DNA of 64,000 nt from Corynebacterium breve (GTDB lineage: Bacteria; Actinomycetota; Actinomycetes; Mycobacteriales; Mycobacteriaceae), in NCBI RefSeq assembly GCF_030252165.1, contig NZ_CP126969.1:2232001-2296000 (forward strand). Reading direction: 5' to 3'. Position 1 is the stretch's first letter. Every line of letters starts with the position of its first letter. A program made the position numbers and the translations under genes. The notes under the pieces were generated by a model that was not told the origin of the DNA, did no database searches, and saw only the letters and a list, made by a program, of their open reading frames with translations. Below, piece by piece: positions 21,659 through 30,612 of the stretch.

Positions 21659-22954
21659 ATGCTTGAACGCACAATTGTCTTTGTTGACACGTCTTACCTG
21701 CTTGCGAGCTTTTACAACTCGTGGGAAACGGGAGCTCGCTCTCAATTAGAAATCGATTTGCCGGAGGTAGTAAACAACCTCGGCACAATGATCAGCCAAC
21801 AACTCCATCAACCTATCCATCGGCAGTACTGGTACGACGGCATACCCGAGTCGGGGCCACATAGATACCAGCGAGCGCTACGCACTTGCGACGGCGTGCA
21901 GCTTCGTGCAGGTCAGCTCATCGAATGGGGTGAGCGACGCACTCAAAAAGGCGTAGATACGCGGTTGGTTACCGATATCGTCGTCAATGCAATGCGCGGA
22001 CAGTTTTCGGACTTTGTCCTAGTTTCCGGCGATGCCGACATGATTCCTGGTGTCGAAGAGGCGACGAACAACGGGGTTCGCGTCCATCTTTACGGTTTTG
22101 GTTGGGATTCGATGTCGTCCGCGCTGCGCCACGCCTGCGACACCACGACAATTCTGGACCCTCGCGAGGACTTTGCCGACGCCATGCAGCTGCAGATTCT
22201 TGAGGGGCCGCTGCCACCGACGATTCGCGAGCGCCCAATCGACGACGCCGAGCCGATCGACGAGGATCCGGGGATGACTGCGGTTCCACAACCGTTGGGA
22301 TCGACTCATGCACCGTTTATGCCGCCGGCCGAGCAACCCAGTGCTGAGCAACCCGGTGCCGAGCAGTCAGGATCGAAAGAACGAGCAGCGGAGCAGCCTC
22401 CAGCCGACGAACCAACTACAACGGTTGAGGCACCCGCGGCGGAGGAACGACCTAAACCGGAAGCGTCCGCGGCGCCTTCTACGCCCTCGGACTGCTTGCC
22501 CGCCACGCCGACTCACGCGGAAGCTGACATTGAATCCGCTGCTGATGACATCGTGGAAGCCCCCCGCACGCCGGCCGAAATGCCGTCGAGGTCCAGTGCC
22601 CCTAAGCCTTCAGCACCAAAGCCGTCGATGATGGCTCCGCGTCGAAAGCTGCGCTCGCGCTATGTTCCACTACCGGAGGAAGTCTGGACTTCATCGAATT
22701 TCCAAACACCATTCGACGTCGGTCAACAGTACGCAACCTGGTGGTATGACAACGCCGCGTCGGCCGAACAGCGCGATAAGGCGCACATGTTGTCCGGAGG
22801 TGGGCTGCCTCCTGAGATCGACCGCCCGCTACTGCAGTTTGCCTGTGAAACCATGCACGAGTACACGCTCAGCGAAAGTCAACGAGTGAATCTGCGTGAC
22901 GGCTTCCACTCCGGGATCCGGGCCGTGCTGATCAACGTTCGTCGCGGGTTCTAG
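21659..22954 (+). CDS. NYN-domain protein with Pro/Glu-rich linker
   Basis: 431 residues. An N-terminal NYN (PIN-like) nuclease domain starts ERTIVFVDTSYLLASFYNSW and has the acidic residues DIVVNAMRG and VLVSGDADMIPGV, consistent with a metal-dependent RNase active site (about 1-170). A linker of some 150 residues is Pro/Ala/Glu-rich, with repeats of the kind AEQP(S/G). A C-terminal domain (about 335-431: YVPLPEEVWTSSNFQTPFDVG, ATWWYD) is conserved in actinobacterial NYN proteins as far as I recall. The RNA target is unknown. Confidence 0.8.
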   Translation: MLERTIVFVDTSYLLASFYNSWETGARSQLEIDLPEVVNNLGTMISQQLHQPIHRQYWYDGIPESGPHRYQRALRTCDGVQLRAGQLIEWGERRTQKGVDTRLVTDIVVNAMRGQFSDFVLVSGDADMIPGVEEATNNGVRVHLYGFGWDSMSSALRHACDTTTILDPREDFADAMQLQILEGPLPPTIRERPIDDAEPIDEDPGMTAVPQPLGSTHAPFMPPAEQPSAEQPGAEQSGSKERAAEQPPADEPTTTVEAPAAEERPKPEASAAPSTPSDCLPATPTHAEADIESAADDIVEAPRTPAEMPSRSSAPKPSAPKPSMMAPRRKLRSRYVPLPEEVWTSSNFQTPFDVGQQYATWWYDNAASAEQRDKAHMLSGGGLPPEIDRPLLQFACETMHEYTLSESQRVNLRDGFHSGIRAVLINVRRGF

Positions 22955-22960
22955 AAAAGC

Positions 22961-23000
22961 AAAAACACCGAGCACCTTTAAGCAGGTACTCGGTGTTTTT
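22961..23000. terminator. Bidirectional terminator between NYN gene and pspA
   Basis: Stem AAAAACACCGAG / CTCGGTGTTTTT, with a further CACCT/AGGT match toward the loop. The A-run on one side and T-run on the other allow termination in both directions between convergent genes. Confidence 0.85.
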
Positions 23001-23007
23001 CATTGGC

Positions 23008-23850
23008 CTATTTGCCGTCAGCAGCGTCAGCTGCGTCTGCAGTGTCTGCCTCATCCACCACTGCGTCGACCTCTTCGAGGTCTGCATCTGAGTCCTGGTC
23101 CGCGGATTCACCGGCGGTCAGTTCACCGGTGCCGCGCATGGAAGCGCGGATCTCGTCGAGCTTCGCGGAAGCCTTCATGTCGGTGCCCGCGGTGGTGATC
23201 TCAGCCATCCGGTCACTCACGGTGTTTCCAAGGAGTTCCTGCTGGCCAAGAGCATCAGCGTAGCGGCGCTCGATCTTGTCGCGGATACCATCGAGGGTTG
23301 GAACAGAGTCGTCGGTTTGGAACTGACCGATGGTATCCATCGCCTCGGTGGTCTTTTGCTGCATCGAGGCCTGGTCGGCCTGAGACAGCAATTTGTCCAC
23401 CTCGGCGAGCTGGCCCTTGAGGCGAGCTTCGGATTCCTGCTGCTGGCGCTGCGCCTGATCTGCTGCCTCTGCCGCCTGCTGGTACATGGACTTGGTGTTC
23501 TCAAGTTCCTGCTCGATAGCTACAAGCTGGGAAGAGAAGACCTCAGCAGTGTTGTTGAATTGCGCAGCCTTGGCGGTATCGCCCGCGGCAGCTGCTTCGT
23601 CCGCAGCCTGGATGGCAGTACGAGCCTTGTTTTGGTGGTCTTCCTGCGACTTTTGCAAGCGGTCCATCTGCATCTCGAGCTGCTTCTTGTTGCCGATCAC
23701 GTTCGCCGCCTGACGGGTGATCTGCTGGTGCTGCTCTTTCGCTGCATTAACGGCCTGCTGAATCTGGACCTTTGGGTCGGCGTTCTCATCGATCTTTTGA
23801 TCGAAAGAGGCCATGAGGTACTTCCAACCCTTGCCGAAAGGATTTGCCAT
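23008..23850 (-). CDS. pspA: PspA/IM30-family protein
   Basis: 280 residues, almost wholly a long alpha-helical coiled coil: it starts MANPFGKGWKYLMASFDQKIDENADPK, then runs in Gln/Ala/Glu-rich heptads. PspA-type proteins line stressed membranes and remodel them as ESCRT-III-like polymers. The first helix, which inserts in the membrane, is present. The last 40 residues are a very acidic Asp/Ala tail, longer than in typical PspA. A good AAAGCAGGA site precedes the ATG. No pspBC or pspF homologue is nearby. Confidence 0.88.
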   Translation of the reverse strand: MANPFGKGWKYLMASFDQKIDENADPKVQIQQAVNAAKEQHQQITRQAANVIGNKKQLEMQMDRLQKSQEDHQNKARTAIQAADEAAAAGDTAKAAQFNNTAEVFSSQLVAIEQELENTKSMYQQAAEAADQAQRQQQESEARLKGQLAEVDKLLSQADQASMQQKTTEAMDTIGQFQTDDSVPTLDGIRDKIERRYADALGQQELLGNTVSDRMAEITTAGTDMKASAKLDEIRASMRGTGELTAGESADQDSDADLEEVDAVVDEADTADAADAADGK

Positions 23851-23979
23851 AGTTAGTTCAGTCCTGCTTTCCGTTACGAAGATCCGCTTAATGAAAGTTT
23901 CACGATCAGTTTACTTATGCACAGAGTTTCATGCCGTAGTCTCCAACCGGTCGGACTGTCAACTAGCCACAGAAACAGA

Positions 23980-24009
23980 AAACTCACCCCGATCAGGGGG
24001 TGAGTTTCG
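23980..24009 (-). terminator. Terminator after thioredoxin gene
   Basis: Stem AAACTCACCCC / GGGGTGAGTTT with a short loop, 13 bases past the thioredoxin stop codon on the minus strand, followed by TCTGTTTCTG. Confidence 0.75.
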
Positions 24010-24021
24010 GCGTAAACTGTT

Positions 24022-24390
24022 TTACTGCTGGTCGTTCTGTTCCGCGATCTGGCGACGAACGTCGTCCATATCAAGCGCCTTGACCTGCTCGACAAGGCTG
24101 CTAAAAGCTGCCGGCGGGAGCGCGCCGGCTTCACGGTAAACCATGATCCCGTCGCGGAAAGCCATCAACGTCGGGATGGCCTGGATCTGCAACGCTGCAG
24201 CCAGCTGCTGCTGCTCCTCGGTGTTCAGCTTCGCAAAGGTGACGTCCTCGTGCTCCTCGGACACCTTTTCAAAGGTTGACGCGAACTGCTTGCACGGACC
24301 ACACCATTCAGCCCATGCGTCGACGATGACAATGCCGTCGGCAGTGACGGTCTGCTCAAAAGTATCTTCCGTTACATCGATCGTTGCCAT
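24022..24390 (-). CDS. Thioredoxin
   Basis: A 122-residue thioredoxin with the redox site WCGPCK (Cys30 and Cys33), the cis-Pro in QAIPTLMAFRDG and the usual buried Asp (VDAWAEWC). It reduces protein disulphides using thioredoxin reductase. A 15-residue acidic C-terminal extension is atypical. It is divergent from the HMA-like and copper genes, which may be coincidental or tie it to metal and redox stress. Not in the trxB-trxA cluster, so it may be a secondary thioredoxin. Confidence 0.9.
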   Translation of the reverse strand: MATIDVTEDTFEQTVTADGIVIVDAWAEWCGPCKQFASTFEKVSEEHEDVTFAKLNTEEQQQLAAALQIQAIPTLMAFRDGIMVYREAGALPPAAFSSLVEQVKALDMDDVRRQIAEQNDQQ

Positions 24391-24516
24391 TTTGCTTCCT
24401 AACTTTTGTAATGTTTGTAGAATAAACCGTTTATGGTTTTATCCCCTCGTGGTGCACAACCCTACAGGGGAGAATCTTATTCCCGCATTGATATTTGTTT
24501 TTCAGGAGTGACCGAA

Positions 24517-24720
24517 ATGACCAAGAATTACCGTGTAGCAAACATCACCAACGAGGATGATGCCCAAAAACTGGTCAATGAGATCAACGAGGTTCCTGGC
24601 ACCCAGGGCGTCGAGGTAGATGCCACTACTGGTCGCGTCAGGGTCACCGGCGAAGGCTTCAGCGACGCACTGATCGAAGATGCTGTGGAGTCTGCAGGTT
24701 TTTCGCTTCTGGACGACTAG
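24517..24720 (+). CDS. HMA-like protein lacking the CxxC motif
   Basis: 67 residues with the ferredoxin-like HMA pattern (YRVANITNEDDAQKLVNEINEVPGTQGVEVDATTGRVRVTG, FSDALIEDAVESAGF) that closely parallels CopZ downstream. The loop where CopZ has MTCGHC reads ITNEDD, with no cysteine in the protein. It therefore cannot bind copper in the usual way. It may be a regulator or structural partner. CAGGAG lies nine bases upstream. It precedes the CsoR-type operator of copZ. Confidence 0.7.
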   Translation: MTKNYRVANITNEDDAQKLVNEINEVPGTQGVEVDATTGRVRVTGEGFSDALIEDAVESAGFSLLDD

Positions 24721-24733
24721 GCCCCTTGACCTG

Positions 24734-24750
24734 ATACCCCTAGGGGGTAT
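24734..24750 (+). promoter_or_regulatory. CsoR-type copper operator upstream of copZ
   Basis: The 17-base palindrome ATACCCCTAGGGGGTAT, matching the G/C-run-with-TA-ends pattern of CsoR boxes, 36 bases before the copZ start and next to a plausible core promoter (TTGACC at 24726). No csoR gene lies in the window, so the repressor would act in trans. Confidence 0.75.
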
Positions 24751-24786
24751 AGCCTGGGGGTAGATCACCCAACGAAAGGAACCCCC

Positions 24787-24987
24787 ATGGCAGTCAAGAA
24801 CTACACCGTTGAAGGCATGACCTGCGGCCACTGCGAAGCAAGCGTCAAGGAAGAAATTGGCGAAATCGCTGGCGTTACCGAAGTCACCGCTGACCACAGC
24901 ACCGGCGCTGTCACCGTTACAGGCGAAAACTTTACCGACGAGCAAGTTGCCGAAGCTGTCTCTGAAGCCGGCTACACGGTGAAGTAG
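24787..24987 (+). CDS. copZ: CopZ-like copper chaperone
   Basis: A 66-residue HMA protein with the copper-binding MTCGHC motif (Cys13 and Cys16) in the first loop. It carries Cu(I) to the P-type ATPase encoded next. A GAAAGGAACC site precedes the ATG. It has its own upstream CsoR-type box and a strong terminator downstream, so it is expressed as a separate unit that responds to the same metal as copA. Confidence 0.9.
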   Translation: MAVKNYTVEGMTCGHCEASVKEEIGEIAGVTEVTADHSTGAVTVTGENFTDEQVAEAVSEAGYTVK

Positions 24988-24992
24988 ACCAG

Positions 24993-25022
24993 AAAACCCT
25001 GGCCCACTCGGCCAGGGTTTTT
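24993..25022 (+). terminator. Terminator after copZ
   Basis: Stem AAAACCCTGGCC / GGCCAGGGTTTT with a five-base loop and a T6 run, starting six bases after the copZ stop. Confidence 0.88.
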
Positions 25023-25032
25023 TCAACAAACC

Positions 25033-25055
25033 AATATACCCCCCACCCGTATATT
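25033..25055 (+). promoter_or_regulatory. Second CsoR-type box upstream of copA
   Basis: AATATAC ... GTATATT flank a C-rich core (CCCCCCACC). The layout resembles the copZ box and lies 26 bases before the copA start, so copA and copZ are probably co-regulated by copper through a CsoR protein encoded elsewhere. Confidence 0.65.
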
Positions 25056-25080
25056 CCTTCTTGGAACAGGATGAACAACA

Positions 25081-27330
25081 TTGACCACACAACGCTCCCA
25101 TATTGACCTCGGCGTCACCGGGATGACCTGCACCTCGTGCTCAAACCGCGTCCAGCGGAAGCTGAACAAGGTAGAAGGCGTGGAAGCAACGGTCAACTAC
25201 TCAACGGAAACCGCCTCGGTGTCCTACGATCCGACTACAACCGACGAAAAGGCCCTGATCGACGTAGTGAAAGGCGCAGGCTACGACGCATTTGCCCTGT
25301 CTTCTGGTGAAGATGAAGGGGCGGGGGAATCGTCGACAAGCGACAAGGGCGCGCACGAGCTTATCGACGAAGCCCGCGAACGCGACACCGCCATGCTGAA
25401 ATCCAAGCTGATCTGGTCGGCGATTCTGTCGGTGCCGATCATGCTGATTTCGATGATCCCGGCGCTGCAGTTCACATACTGGCAGTGGGCGGTTTTTGCG
25501 GCAACAACGCTGGTGTACGTCAATGGTGGCGCGCCGTTTCACCGCGCAACGTTTGCCAACCTGCGCCACGGAGCGACAACGATGGATACGCTCATCACAC
25601 TGGGTACGTCGGCGGCGTATTGGTGGAGCGTGTGGGCTCTATTCTTAGGCAACGCGGGCATGACGGGCATGAAGATGCAAATGAGTCTGCTTCCATCGGG
25701 TGCAGGAATGGACGAGATCTACTTCGAGACCACCGCGGTGGTCATCACATTCCTGCTGCTCGGTCGTTGGTTTGAGACGAAGGCCAAGGGGCAATCATCG
25801 GAAGCACTGCGCAATCTGTTGAACATGGGGGCCAAAGACGCCGCCGTGATTCGCAACGGCAAGGAAGTCCGCGTGCCAATCTCGCAGCTCCAAGTTGGTG
25901 ACCAATTTATCGTTCGTCCTGGAGAAAAGATCGCCACGGATGGGCGCGTGATCAACGGCGCATCGGCTGTGGACGAGTCGATGCTAACCGGGGAGTCGAT
26001 CCCCGTTGAGGTAAGCGAAGGCTCCCACGTCACGGGCGCAACGCTAAACACTTCGGGACGCCTTATTGTCGAGGCGACGCGCGTGGGCTCTGATACCACG
26101 CTGGCGCAAATGGCCACCCTGGTCGCAGACGCCCAGGCAGGTCAGGCACCGGTGGAGCGGCTCGTGGACAGGATTTCGTCGGTTTTCGTCCCAACGGTGA
26201 TTGTCATTTCGATAATCACTTTGTTGGTGCACCTGTGGATTGGCCATGGCGCAGCGCATGCGTTTACCGCGGCCGTCGCAGTTCTCATCATCGCGTGCCC
26301 TTGCGCACTGGGGCTTGCGACCCCGACCGCGATTCTTGTCGGCACTGGACGGGGCGCACAGATGGGCCTACTGATTAAGGGCCCCGAAGTGCTGGAATCG
26401 ACTCGCCAGGCAGACACCATCGTGATGGATAAAACCGGCACCGTTACAACGGGAACAATGAGCGTAGCAGGTGTTGTTGCAGCTCCCGGCGTCCCCGAGG
26501 AGGACGTACTACGCTTCGGCGCTGCTGTCGAAGCAGGCTCGGAGCACCCCATTGCGCAGGCAATTGTGCAACACGCCGAGCGCTTGACGACGATCCCCTC
26601 TGTCGACGATTTCCGTAACGAGATCGGCCGAGGCGTGTCGGGCATGGTTGACGGCCAACGTATCACCGTGGGCCGCCCAACAGAGGAGCTTGGCGAGTTG
26701 CAGGAGGCATTCGTCGCGGCTCAGGAATCGGGAGCGACGCCGGTGGTGGTGTCGTCGGAAAGCGAAGTGCTCGGCGTGATCACCGTGCGCGATACCGTAA
26801 AGGAAACATCGCGCGAGGCGGTGGCACAGTTTGAAAATCTGGGGCTGACGCCTTATCTGCTCACCGGAGATAATCGGGGCGCGGCGCAGGCTGTGGCGGC
26901 GGAGGTGGGAATCTCCCCCGACCACGTGATTGCCGGGGTCATGCCGGAAGACAAGGTGTCTGTTGTCGCATCCCTACAAGGAGAGGGTAAGCACGTGGCG
27001 ATGGTTGGCGATGGTGTTAATGACGCTGCCGCTTTAGCCACTGCAGACTTGGGCCTCGCGATGGGTGCGGGTACCGATGTGGCGATTGAGGCGTCGGATA
27101 TCACCTTGATGAACAACGACTTGCGCTCGGCGGGCGATGCGATTCGCCTGTCAAGAAAGACCTTGTCCACGATCAAAGGAAATCTGTTCTGGGCATTCGC
27201 CTACAACGTCGTCCTCATCCCTGTTGCGGCCATCGGTTGGTTGAACCCGATGCTGGCTGGAATTGCGATGGCGTTCTCGTCCGTATTTGTTGTGACCAAT
27301 TCCCTGAGGTTGAGAAACTTCCGTCAGTAA
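25081..27330 (+). CDS. copA: Copper-exporting P1B-type ATPase
   Basis: 749 residues. One N-terminal HMA domain has MTCTSC (about 15-20). Membrane helices include the metal-site CPC in [19 protein letters not shown]. The actuator loop has TGES, the phosphorylation site is DKTGT, the nucleotide domain has SEHP, and the hinge is [10 protein letters not shown]: all complete. It pumps Cu(I) out of the cell at the expense of ATP. The start is TTG at 25081; an ATG ten bases upstream is out of frame. The copper box at 25033 and the CopZ gene upstream fit copper resistance. Confidence 0.93.
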   Translation: MTTQRSHIDLGVTGMTCTSCSNRVQRKLNKVEGVEATVNYSTETASVSYDPTTTDEKALIDVVKGAGYDAFALSSGEDEGAGESSTSDKGAHELIDEARERDTAMLKSKLIWSAILSVPIMLISMIPALQFTYWQWAVFAATTLVYVNGGAPFHRATFANLRHGATTMDTLITLGTSAAYWWSVWALFLGNAGMTGMKMQMSLLPSGAGMDEIYFETTAVVITFLLLGRWFETKAKGQSSEALRNLLNMGAKDAAVIRNGKEVRVPISQLQVGDQFIVRPGEKIATDGRVINGASAVDESMLTGESIPVEVSEGSHVTGATLNTSGRLIVEATRVGSDTTLAQMATLVADAQAGQAPVERLVDRISSVFVPTVIVISIITLLVHLWIGHGAAHAFTAAVAVLIIACPCALGLATPTAILVGTGRGAQMGLLIKGPEVLESTRQADTIVMDKTGTVTTGTMSVAGVVAAPGVPEEDVLRFGAAVEAGSEHPIAQAIVQHAERLTTIPSVDDFRNEIGRGVSGMVDGQRITVGRPTEELGELQEAFVAAQESGATPVVVSSESEVLGVITVRDTVKETSREAVAQFENLGLTPYLLTGDNRGAAQAVAAEVGISPDHVIAGVMPEDKVSVVASLQGEGKHVAMVGDGVNDAAALATADLGLAMGAGTDVAIEASDITLMNNDLRSAGDAIRLSRKTLSTIKGNLFWAFAYNVVLIPVAAIGWLNPMLAGIAMAFSSVFVVTNSLRLRNFRQ

Positions 27331-27398
27331 TCGACTCTGGGGCGAAAACTATGTACCTAAGGAAACAGGTCAGTATTACCGGCTTATAATCCTTGAGC

Positions 27399-28724
27399 AT
27401 GACCGCAAAGCAACAGAGCCAAGAGCTCTCCCGCACCGACCGCCTCGACCGGCTGCCGGTAACAAAGATGCATAGGAAACTCCTCGTCGGCTCCGGCATC
27501 GGTTGGGCACTCGACGCGATGGACGTCGGCCTGGTGTCGTTTGTCATCGCCGCTCTTGCCGTCCATTGGGAGCTCGATAAGACCACGACAAGCTGGATCG
27601 CCTCGGTGGGCTTCGTTGGCATGGCCATTGGCGCCTCACTCGGTGGCCTGCTGGCTGACAAGATTGGTCGTCGTCACGTATTCGCCTTGACGCTCCTGAT
27701 CTACGGCATCGCAACGGGCGCGTCGGCGCTCGCAGGCTCGGTCGCAGTGTTGATGCTCTTCCGCTTCTTCACCGGCCTTGGCCTAGGAGCAGAACTCCCC
27801 GTTGCCTCGACCTTGGTGAGCGAGTTCGCTCCGCGCAAGGTGCGTGGGCGCATGGTCGTTTGGCTGGAATCTTTCTGGGCAGTGGGATGGATCCTCGCCG
27901 CGGTGATCGGCACGTTTGTCGTGGCCGAGGGCGATAATGGCTGGCGCTGGGGCCTCGCATTGGGAGCTGTACCAGCGTTCTACGCGATCTACGTCCGGAT
28001 GCACATGCCGGAGTCAGTCCGTTTCTTGGAGGCGAAGGGGCGCCACGACGAAGCCGAAGCCATCGTTCAGGACTTCGAGGAAGGCGTGGATCCCGCGGAT
28101 TACGACCAGTCCGAAGCGCTCGAGGAGGAAAACCTACCGGATGGTGGCATCTGGTCGGCTGCGATGTGGAAGCGCACCCTGGCATTCTGGATCGTCTGGT
28201 TCGGTGTATCCCTGTCTTACTACGGCGCGTTCACGTGGATCCCGTCGCTGCTTGTCGACCAGGGTTTTACGCTTGTGCGCTCATTTACTTTCACGCTGAT
28301 CATCACGCTGGCTCAGCTGCCGGGATACGCCATCGCGGCATGGCTTATCGAGGTATGGGGGCGTCGCATCACGCTCGCGACCTTCCTCGTCGGTTCCGCT
28401 GCATCAGCGGCCCTGTACGGCATGGCCGGTGCCGAGTGGCAGATCATCGCAGCCGGTTGCCTGCTCTCGTTTTTCAACCTCGGCGCATGGGGCGCGCTGT
28501 ACGCGATCGGCCCCGAGCTCTATCCTGTCGAAATCCGCGCGACCGGAACTGGTGCCGCTGCCGCGTTCGGACGCGTGGGCTCGATCATCGCGCCACTGGT
28601 TGTCCCACCACTTCTGGTGTTCGGCGGCCAAACCGCAGTGTTCACGGTATTTGCAAGTGCGTTTGCAATCGCGGCACTCGCTGCATTTACCTTGCCGGAA
28701 CAACGCGGAAAGGTGCTGGATTAA
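27399..28724 (+). CDS. MFS transporter (sugar/aromatic acid or niacin type)
   Basis: 441 residues, twelve predicted helices. The loop 2-3 motif is GGLLADKIGRRHVFALTLL and the family signature RFFTGLGLGAELPVASTLVSEFAP follows, placing it in the sugar porter/SV2-like branch with NiaP and aromatic-acid transporters. The second half has ELYPVEIRATGTGAAAAFGRVG. Substrate unknown. TATAAT (27385-27390) lies eight bases before the ATG at 27399, so translation is probably leaderless from there. It ends in a hairpin built from two inverted copies of the dispersed 12-mer. Confidence 0.82.
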   Translation: MTAKQQSQELSRTDRLDRLPVTKMHRKLLVGSGIGWALDAMDVGLVSFVIAALAVHWELDKTTTSWIASVGFVGMAIGASLGGLLADKIGRRHVFALTLLIYGIATGASALAGSVAVLMLFRFFTGLGLGAELPVASTLVSEFAPRKVRGRMVVWLESFWAVGWILAAVIGTFVVAEGDNGWRWGLALGAVPAFYAIYVRMHMPESVRFLEAKGRHDEAEAIVQDFEEGVDPADYDQSEALEEENLPDGGIWSAAMWKRTLAFWIVWFGVSLSYYGAFTWIPSLLVDQGFTLVRSFTFTLIITLAQLPGYAIAAWLIEVWGRRITLATFLVGSAASAALYGMAGAEWQIIAAGCLLSFFNLGAWGALYAIGPELYPVEIRATGTGAAAAFGRVGSIIAPLVVPPLLVFGGQTAVFTVFASAFAIAALAAFTLPEQRGKVLD

Positions 28725-28728
28725 AGAC

Positions 28729-28768
28729 GCTTATCGACGACTACCTGGGCAGGTGGTCGTCGATAAGC
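28729..28768. terminator. Hairpin from inverted 12-mer pair, bidirectional terminator
   Basis: GCTTATCGACGAC pairs perfectly with GTCGTCGATAAGC; inside, ACCTG pairs with CAGGT. The 40-base hairpin lies between convergent genes, five bases after the MFS stop and 15 bases beyond the minus-strand gene end. Both arms are perfect copies of the dispersed 12-mer. Confidence 0.75.
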
Positions 28769-28783
28769 TCGAGGTGTGCGGTA

Positions 28784-28975
28784 TTAGGCGAACAGGTTCT
28801 TAAACTTGGTGAAAAATCCCTGGCTTTGAGTTGCCTCTTCCAGTTCATCGATCGAACGCGGCATGTTCAGCAGCATCGTCGAGGTGTTGGTGTGGGCAAC
28901 GGTGATGGAGTCATCGAGACGTGCCATGGTGGTTGCACATGCCGGGGATGCGTCGTTAAGCGAGCGAATAGTCAC
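28784..28975 (-). CDS. Small protein of unknown function, possibly iron-regulated
   Basis: 63 residues, no membrane helix, ending with an aromatic/basic tail (GFFTKFKNLFA). It has two Cys-free halves around ITVAHTNTSTMLLNMP; a single Cys occurs at PACATT. I recognise no family. A strong AGAAGGGAGA site precedes the GTG start. A TATTAT -10 (29008-29003), a DtxR-like box (29033-29051) and a GlxR-like palindrome (29135-29150) lie upstream, which argues that it is a real, regulated gene. Confidence 0.6.
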   Translation of the reverse strand: MTIRSLNDASPACATTMARLDDSITVAHTNTSTMLLNMPRSIDELEEATQSQGFFTKFKNLFA

Positions 28976-29032
28976 GGTGATTCTCCCTTCTTTCTGTTCC
29001 CAATAATAGGGTCGAGAAGCGCGGGTGGCACC

Positions 29033-29051
29033 GTTGGTAAGGCAAACCTAA
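29033..29051 (-). promoter_or_regulatory. DtxR-like iron box
   Basis: GTTGGTAAGGCAAACCTAA matches 16 of 19 positions of the corynebacterial DtxR consensus (TWAGGTWAGSCTWACCTWA). It sits just upstream of the probable core promoter (TATTAT at 29003-29008) of the 63-aa gene. Confidence 0.55.
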
Positions 29052-29134
29052 CTCTCGATTTAGATACATAGGTAGCAGCGACCTGGGAAAACTTAAGATT
29101 CCGGATTGTCGCCGGTCACTGAAGGGGGTGGATA

Positions 29135-29150
29135 AGTGATCTGGGTCACT
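29135..29150 (-). promoter_or_regulatory. GlxR/CRP-like palindrome
   Basis: AGTGATCTGGGTCACT: symmetric AGTGA-N6-TCACT, differing from the GlxR consensus TGTGA-N6-TCACA only at the outer bases. It overlaps the last codon of dnaB and lies about 160 bases upstream of the 63-aa gene. Confidence 0.4.
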
Positions 29151-30612
29151 ACCCCCGGGCCATGTTGACAAAGCGTGAGTAATGCAGCTGGTGCGCCACC
29201 GGGACGGTGCCGATTGGGCCACCACGGTGCTTCGCGATGATGATGTCGGCCTCGCCAGCGCGCTCGTCGTCAGGGTCTTGCGAATCGGGGCGGTAGAGCA
29301 GGAACACCATGTCGGCGTCCTGCTCCAGCGAGCCCGACTCACGAAGGTCTGCCAGCTGAGGCTTCTTGTCGTTGCGCGACTCAGGACCACGGTTCAGCTG
29401 CGAAATGGCGATCACCGGCACCTCGAGCTCCTTGGCCAATAGCTTCATTTGACGCGAGAACTCCGAAACCTCCTGCTGTCGAGACTCGACCTTCTTGCCC
29501 GAGCTCATCAGCTGCAGATAGTCGAGCACGACCAAGTCCAGGCCGTGCTGCTGCTTCAGGCGACGCGCTTTCGAGCGGATCTCCATCATGGTGAGGTTCG
29601 GTGAATCATCAATAAAGATCGGTGCGTCCTGGATTTCACCCAACCGTGTGGTGAGCTTTTCCCACTCCGCCTCTTCCATCGTGCCTGCACGCATCGACGA
29701 GAGCTTAATCTCCGTCTCCGCGCTAAGAAGGCGCATCACGATCTCGGTGCCACCCATCTCCAGCGAGAAGATGACCGACGATTTGCCGTGGTGGATCGAA
29801 GCCGAGCGCATGAAGTCCAGCGCGAGTGTTGACTTACCCACACCGGGGCGAGCCGCGATAATAATCATCTGGCCAGGGCGGAGGCCATTCGTTAGCTTGT
29901 CAAGGTCGACGAAGCCTGTTGGCACGCCGTTCTCATCACCGCCGTTTTGAATCTTGGTCAACTCAGTGACTGTTGGCTGCAAAAGGTCGGAAAGCTTTGA
30001 ATAATCCTCGGTCTGACGCGACTGCGCCACCGCGAACACTTCCTGCTGTGCACGGTCGACGACATTCTCCACCTCCATCCCCTCGGTGCCGTCATAGCCC
30101 ATCTGCACCACTCGTGTGCCTGCGTTGACCAATTGCCGCAGGACCGATTTTTCGGCCACAATCTTTGCGTAGTAATGGGCATTCGCCGGGGTTGGGACGT
30201 CATGCATCAACGTGTGCAGGAAAGGAGCACCACCTACGCGCTCCAATTGATTAAGGCCATCGAGGCGACCCGCCACGATCACGGCGTCACCTTCGATCCC
30301 TTGCGAGTACAAGTCCAGCACAGCTTGATAGATCATCTGGTGCGCAGGGAAGTAAAAGTCCTCGGCGTCTAGCTCTTCAATGACATCCAGAACAGTCTGC
30401 GGGCTCATCAGGAGCGAACCGAGAACGCCCATTTCAGCCTGGCGGTCATGGGGAGGCTGCCGATACTCCAGCATTTCCTTATCTTGACGATTGAAGTTGT
30501 CCTTCTTGCGGTAACTTTCACGGCGTCCGTAATCGTTCTCCTGCGACTCTGGCGGTTCCGGTGGCAGAACAAAACCATCATCAAAACTTGCAGCATTCTC
30601 CGTCGAAGACAT
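29149..30612 (-). CDS. dnaB: Replicative DNA helicase DnaB
   Basis: 487 residues, hexameric fork helicase. An N-terminal polar tail (about 50) is followed by the DnaB-N domain (PPHDRQAEMGVLGSLL). The RecA-like C-terminal domain has Walker A ARPGVGKST, Walker B LDLVVLDYLQLM and QLNRGPESR. No intein is present, unlike some actinobacterial dnaB genes. The start is the ATG at 30612, after GAGAAAGGGG; the frame continues to 30669 without support. It follows rplI as in other Actinobacteria but is separated from it by the ATPase pair on the other strand. Confidence 0.95.
   Translation of the reverse strand: MSSTENAASFDDGFVLPPEPPESQENDYGRRESYRKKDNFNRQDKEMLEYRQPPHDRQAEMGVLGSLLMSPQTVLDVIEELDAEDFYFPAHQMIYQAVLDLYSQGIEGDAVIVAGRLDGLNQLERVGGAPFLHTLMHDVPTPANAHYYAKIVAEKSVLRQLVNAGTRVVQMGYDGTEGMEVENVVDRAQQEVFAVAQSRQTEDYSKLSDLLQPTVTELTKIQNGGDENGVPTGFVDLDKLTNGLRPGQMIIIAARPGVGKSTLALDFMRSASIHHGKSSVIFSLEMGGTEIVMRLLSAETEIKLSSMRAGTMEEAEWEKLTTRLGEIQDAPIFIDDSPNLTMMEIRSKARRLKQQHGLDLVVLDYLQLMSSGKKVESRQQEVSEFSRQMKLLAKELEVPVIAISQLNRGPESRNDKKPQLADLRESGSLEQDADMVFLLYRPDSQDPDDERAGEADIIIAKHRGGPIGTVPVAHQLHYSRFVNMARG

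Noticed and set aside
22320-22390. Repeats in the NYN gene as a regulatory array
   Set aside because: They are in-frame AEQP-type linker repeats.
29149-30612. Intein within dnaB
   Set aside because: The protein is of normal length and continuous through the ATPase motifs.
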